This document shows positions 14,404-16,757 of a DNA stretch of 16,757 nucleotides, one piece after another. Source of the DNA: JBFGJY01 sp041576975 (GTDB lineage: Bacteria > Pseudomonadota > Gammaproteobacteria > UBA4575); the NCBI GenBank assembly GCA_041576975.1, contig JBFGJY010000057.1:1-16757 (forward strand), in the 5' to 3' direction. Both the position numbers and the translations under genes were made by a program. Position 1 is the first letter of the stretch. Each line of letters opens with the position of its first letter. The notes below the pieces were generated by a model, which had not been told where the DNA came from, searched no databases, and saw nothing but the letters and a program-made list of their open reading frames with translations.

Positions 14404-14625
14404 ATGCATAATCCACTAGAACGTCGTGCAAGCAATGAGCGACGTACCTTAATGCAAGCCCCCCAGTTTCCTATCATTACTCGACACGGTGTATGTGTAC
14501 GAAACGATCGGCGTAGTCAACCAGATCGACGCATATCAAAAATTGAAGTTGGAGAAAATATTGTAGAAGACGACACTTTTGATCTACTTTTTTCAAAGTA
14601 CAGAAATAATAGATTATCGACCTAA
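14404..14625 (+). CDS. Small Arg-rich protein B, paralogue of protein A
   Basis: This 73-aa protein is unrecognised but clearly paralogous to the preceding gene product. It contains ERRASNERR (6-14), FPIITRHG (22-29) and DRRSQPDRR (35-43), then SKIEV and DLLFS. Every element has the same spacing as in protein A. The open frame runs upstream to 14326, but that would overlap the promoter; ATG at 14404 with AAGGA at 14388-14392 (11 nt away, rather long) is preferred. The tail is more acidic than in A (VEDDTFD). No signal peptide or membrane segment is seen. A CRP-type site about 90 bp upstream suggests control by cAMP; protein A has no such site, so the two may be regulated differently. Confidence 0.75.
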   Translation: MHNPLERRASNERRTLMQAPQFPIITRHGVCVRNDRRSQPDRRISKIEVGENIVEDDTFDLLFSKYRNNRLST

Positions 14626-14640
14626 GTAACTACTCACCTA

Positions 14641-14659
14641 GCTTAATGTCATTTTAAGC
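14641..14659. terminator. Possible bidirectional terminator between convergent genes
   Basis: GCTTAA (14641-14646) and TTAAGC (14654-14659) form a perfect 6-bp stem with a 7-nt loop in the 74-bp gap between protein B and the converging 65-aa membrane protein gene. The plus-strand tail (CTCACTTAATTTTA) is T-rich only further on. Position favours termination; the tail is weak. Confidence 0.35.
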
Positions 14660-14699
14660 CTCACTTAATTTTACTATCTTAGCAGCCCATTTCTTAGAA

Positions 14700-14897
14700 T
14701 CAGTCCAATTTTATAATAAGGCGGTATGCTGCGATTAGTATGCCGAAGCCGACATACAATCCAAGCAAAGAGATCAACATTAATAGCCCTAGTTCTGGCC
14801 CTATTACTCTAGCTCTAACCAAGACAAAAACGCCTGCTACTAAGCACGTAAACAGTGAAATTAAACTCACAACAATTAATATTTTTTTATTTTTCAT
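14700..14897 (-). CDS. Small two-helix membrane protein, unrecognised
   Basis: This 65-aa product is not recognised. After a basic start (MKNKK) it has hydrophobic segments at about residues 6-27 and 34-60, separated by a short loop with RARVIGPE, which fits a small inner-membrane hairpin protein. A TATAAA hexamer lies about 12 bp before the ATG on the minus strand, and no Shine-Dalgarno sequence is seen. Most of the opposite strand is also open here, but that frame lacks any recognisable character. It is unrelated in sequence to the 76-aa membrane protein beside dihydroorotase. It converges with the DRR protein B gene and is divergent from the aldo/keto reductase. Confidence 0.55.
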   Translation of the reverse strand: MKNKKILIVVSLISLFTCLVAGVFVLVRARVIGPELGLLMLISLLGLYVGFGILIAAYRLIIKLD

Positions 14898-14970
14898 TAA
14901 TAAATTTATAGTTTACGTAGGATGTTCTAAACCTCATAGGCAATGATACTAGGCCTGTATTTATAAAGCT

Positions 14971-15000
14971 TTCCAATATCTACTACCTAACACGTATTAT
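14971..15000 (+). promoter_or_regulatory. Possible promoter for the aldo/keto reductase
   Basis: TTCCAA (14971-14976) and TATTAT (14995-15000) are 18 bp apart. A start near 15007 would give a leader of about 49 nt that includes both inverted repeats before the start codon. The match is modest. Confidence 0.3.
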
Positions 15001-15038
15001 ATAAAATCCTTCAGTAATGCAGGATAAATCTAAGTCCT

Positions 15039-15054
15039 GTTAGAATTGTCTAAC
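15039..15054 (+). promoter_or_regulatory. Perfect hairpin abutting the aldo/keto reductase start codon
   Basis: GTTAGA (15039-15044) and TCTAAC (15049-15054) form a 6-bp stem with an ATTG loop, ending one base before the ATG at 15056. It occupies the place where a ribosome site should be, and none is present. A second arm pair, CAGGA/TCCTG (15020-15024 and 15035-15039), lies just upstream and shares a base with it. It could be an operator or a translation-control hairpin. Confidence 0.45.
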
Positions 15055-15055
15055 G

Positions 15056-15967
15056 ATGCGTCGCCGAGACTTTTTACTTACTGCTGCCTCGAGTGTTTTA
15101 TCACTTGCTGCTCCTTCGCTTGCAACTGCTAAATCGAGTCCATTTCTGGCCCGAACTATTCCCTCAAGTGGAGAAAATATTCCGGTCATTGGTATGGGAA
15201 CCTGGATTACCTTCGATGTAGGCACCAATAGTAGTGCGATTCAAGAACGTGCTGATGTACTACGGCACTTTTTTGCATCCGGGGGTGGCATGGTTGATTC
15301 ATCACCCATGTATGGTTCGTCCGAGTCCGTAATTGGTCAATGTTTACAACAAATGGAAAATCCAAACACTCTGTTCTCGGCTACGAAAGTCTGGACCCCT
15401 GGCCGCAGCCTAGGAATCAAGCAAATGGAGAACTCGAAAAAACTTTGGGGATTAAGCGCATTTGACCTCATGCAGATCCACAATTTGGTTGATTGGAAAA
15501 CCCACATTAAAACACTGCGAGAGTGGAAAGATTCAGGACGTATACGCTATATTGGTGTTACAACTTCACATGGTCGTCGCCATGAAGAACTTATAAAGAT
15601 TATGCAAACAGAACCCATTGACTTTGTACAATTCACATACAATGTTGTAGATAGAGAAGCCGAAAATAAACTTTTGCCATTAGCTGCAGAGCACAATATT
15701 GCAGTAATCATAAACCGACCGTTTCGTCGAGGCCAGTTATTCGATTTGGTACGTGATCACCCATTGCCTAGCTGGGCTAAAGAGTTTAACTGCACTAACT
15801 GGGCACAATTCTTTTTAAAATACATTGTTTCAAACCCATTTGTAACGGTTGCTATTCCTGCAACTTCACGTGTTGATCATATGGATGAAAACATGGGCGC
15901 AATGAAGGGGGCATTACCCGATTCTGAGATGCGCAAACAAATGCAGCTTTATTTTGAATCAATTTAA
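15056..15967 (+). CDS. Tat-exported aldo/keto reductase
   Basis: The product is an NAD(P)H-dependent oxidoreductase of the aldo/keto reductase superfamily; the substrate is unknown. The N-terminus MRRRDFLLTAASSVLSLAAPSLATA is a twin-arginine signal (RRRDFLL, then a moderately hydrophobic Ala/Leu stretch with an ATA-type cleavage site near residue 25), so the folded, cofactor-loaded enzyme should be exported. The catalytic tetrad is D81 and Y86 (VDSSPMYG), K111 (ATKVW) and H142 (QIHNL). The barrel continues with YIGVTTSHGRR and ends at 303 aa, normal length. The start is fixed by the Tat signal although no Shine-Dalgarno sequence exists; a hairpin ends 1 nt before the ATG. It is transcribed alone, with no electron-transfer partner gene nearby. 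Confidence 0.9.
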   Translation: MRRRDFLLTAASSVLSLAAPSLATAKSSPFLARTIPSSGENIPVIGMGTWITFDVGTNSSAIQERADVLRHFFASGGGMVDSSPMYGSSESVIGQCLQQMENPNTLFSATKVWTPGRSLGIKQMENSKKLWGLSAFDLMQIHNLVDWKTHIKTLREWKDSGRIRYIGVTTSHGRRHEELIKIMQTEPIDFVQFTYNVVDREAENKLLPLAAEHNIAVIINRPFRRGQLFDLVRDHPLPSWAKEFNCTNWAQFFLKYIVSNPFVTVAIPATSRVDHMDENMGAMKGALPDSEMRKQMQLYFESI

Positions 15968-16059
15968 AAAATTTACAGGCTTTATATATTTGTGAATTTA
16001 CGCATGTTTGTTAATGATTCAAAGCGGACATTCCTGTATTAGTTAAGATTGATCTCTGT

Positions 16060-16078
16060 AAGCGGCATAGGCGCTTTT
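16060..16078 (+). terminator. Weak terminator-like hairpin after the aldo/keto reductase
   Basis: AAGCG (16060-16064) and CGCTT (16072-16076) enclose a 7-nt loop, with a run of four T residues ending at 16078. It lies about 93 bp after the reductase stop. The short stem and tail make it a weak candidate. Confidence 0.3.
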
Positions 16079-16110
16079 CGTTCATATAATTACAGTTTAT
16101 TACACCGCAT

Positions 16111-16453
16111 ATGGAGAATGCACTTATGTTGGAAAAACAATAAAACCGTCTTGTCAAACTCTGGCCCTTCGTGCGTAGGAAAGAGTCCTCTGGACAAAGC
16201 ACTCACCAAATTTTTCCCGGAATGGCGAAATCTTATGCAGCCTCTCATACATTACCATGACCGCACCGCACGGCCGGGAGAGTTAGATGGTGTCGACTAT
16301 CATTTTCGTTCCCGTGACGAAATAGAAAATCTAAAGAAAAAGGATCAATTTGTCGTAATGGAAGTACGTGGTGATTTACAGGCCCTAGATCTTCAGGAGT
16401 TGTTAGCGTCACTACCCAATGGCGATGTATTCTTTGAGACCAAAAATTCCTAA
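16111..16453 (+). pseudogene. Guanylate-kinase-like gene remnant, 5' frameshifted and 3' truncated
   Basis: The frame that ends at 16453 encodes the first half of a guanylate-kinase-like P-loop domain: GPSCVGKSP (Walker A, 16163 onward; Cys where guanylate kinase has Gly), then TARPGELDGVDYHF, corresponding to the GMP-binding TRxPRPGExDGxDYHF region. It stops at GDVFFETKNS, about 90 residues short of a complete kinase. At the 5' end the well-placed start is ATG 16126 (GGAG 9 nt upstream), but that frame reads five codons and stops at TAA 16141-16143. Beyond the stop it continues as NRLVKL, a good first strand, which would join the P-loop frame if about 2 bp were restored near 16156-16162. The ATG at 16118 is in the P-loop frame but only 1 nt from the GGAG. 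Two lesions plus truncation suggest a decaying gene; sequencing error at the 5' end is possible. Confidence 0.62.
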
Positions 16454-16474
16454 TAATTTAATCAAATAATAATT

Positions 16475-16498
16475 AATTACCTACTCGATATGGTAATT
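16475..16498 (+). terminator. Hairpin after the kinase remnant
   Basis: AATTACC (16475-16481) and GGTAATT (16492-16498) form a perfect 7-bp stem with a 10-nt loop, 21 bp after the remnant's stop. The tail is TCGTATTTC, without a clean T run, so termination is plausible but unproven. Confidence 0.35.
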
Positions 16499-16545
16499 TC
16501 GTATTTCAGGAATTCTCATATACATCAACTATTTACAAGATTTTT

Positions 16546-16575
16546 TTACTCCTGTAGATCATTACGGCTTATACT
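16546..16575 (+). promoter_or_regulatory. Possible promoter for the 3'-terminal gene
   Basis: TATACT (16570-16575) is a five-of-six -10 match. TTACTC (16546-16551) lies 18 bp upstream. Transcription would start near 16582, about 39 nt before the ATG. The TAACA-AAA-TGTTA inverted repeat (16577-16589) overlaps the predicted start and could be an operator. Confidence 0.35.
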
Positions 16576-16620
16576 GTAACAAAATGTTATAAATATCATG
16601 CGATCGGAAAGATAATTCGA

Positions 16621-16757
16621 ATGACAAAAATCAAGTACCGTAAATGGAACGTTAAAATAAATTCAAGAGACAGTTTAGCAAGTATCGTTACTCAGAGTCT
16701 TCAGTATCGAATCGCTGCGGTTCGTTATTACTTGCGCTTGGCAGCAAAAAAACCACA
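16621..16757 (+). CDS. Start of an unrecognised gene, cut by the window end
   Basis: ATG at 16621 opens a frame of 45 codons that remains open at the end of the window. GGAAAG (16606-16611) lies 9 nt upstream, a good ribosome site. The visible N-terminus is basic (KIKYRKW, then QYRIAAVRYYLRLAAKK), with no hydrophobic signal sequence. I do not recognise the family from this fragment. The position of the ribosome site and promoter-like hexamers makes a real gene likely. Confidence 0.55.
   Translation, partial: MTKIKYRKWNVKINSRDSLASIVTQSLQYRIAAVRYYLRLAAKKP

Noticed and set aside
13946..14625. Proteins A and B as a toxin-antitoxin pair
   Set aside because: The two are homologous to each other, are separated by 230 bp and have separate regulatory regions, unlike a coupled toxin-antitoxin operon.
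14740..14946. Plus-strand open frame opposite the 65-aa membrane protein
   Set aside because: Composition is low in character (Lys/Thr/Asn-rich) with no ribosome site. The opposite strand gives two clean membrane segments, a better explanation.
1..16757. CRISPR array, insertion sequence or prophage
   Set aside because: No regularly spaced repeats, transposase, integrase or terminal inverted repeats were seen.

Overview
The window looks like the chromosome of a gammaproteobacterium with an AT-rich genome (roughly 40% G+C by eye). Two conserved neighbourhoods support this. One is rne and rluC divergent, followed by yceF (maf) divergent from yceD-rpmF-plsX-fabH. The other is uvrC-pgsA-tRNA-Gly(GCC). 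Both match Escherichia coli gene order, but here they are joined into one block. RNase E, RluC, YceF, L32 and FabH follow the E. coli proteins closely, down to catalytic residue numbering in RNase E. The genus cannot be settled from this sequence; the family 5 uracil-DNA glycosylase and the 'DDQVH' type of dihydroorotase argue against an enteric.

Layout. Positions 1-350 hold no gene. From 6405 down to 352 the minus strand carries a long co-directional run: yceD, rpmF, plsX, fabH (lipid synthesis start-up plus ribosomal protein L32), a family 5 uracil-DNA glycosylase, uvrC (DNA repair), pgsA (phosphatidylglycerol synthesis) and tRNA-Gly. Spacing is tight except before plsX and before the tRNA. 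The fabD-fabG-acpP genes that follow fabH in E. coli are absent. yceF reads the other way from the shared 73-bp gap and converges on an sppA-type signal peptide peptidase gene. rluC lies upstream of sppA and is divergent from rne across about 430 bp. That gap holds a good extended -10 promoter and a leader of about 355 nt with an hp2-like hairpin, which suggests E. coli-like autoregulation of RNase E. RNase E has a short C-terminal tail that keeps a membrane-targeting-like segment and an Arg-rich region.

From 13717 down to 11589 a minus-strand operon encodes a class I type dihydroorotase, a two-helix membrane peptide and a low-molecular-weight protein tyrosine phosphatase. The phosphatase has a TTG start.

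The accessory part runs from about 13.8 kb to the end. Two tandem paralogous genes encode unrecognised Arg-rich proteins of 75 and 73 aa. Each carries two copies of a [DE]RR-x3-[DE]RR motif, and the two align without a gap. The second has an exact TGTGA-N6-TCACA CRP-type site placed as for a class II activated promoter. After them come a 65-aa membrane peptide, a Tat-exported aldo/keto reductase whose start codon abuts a perfect hairpin, the damaged remnant of a guanylate-kinase-like gene, and the start of an unrecognised gene running off the window. The paralogous CRP-linked pair is the best candidate for something undescribed; no CRISPR, insertion sequence, phage or defence genes were seen.
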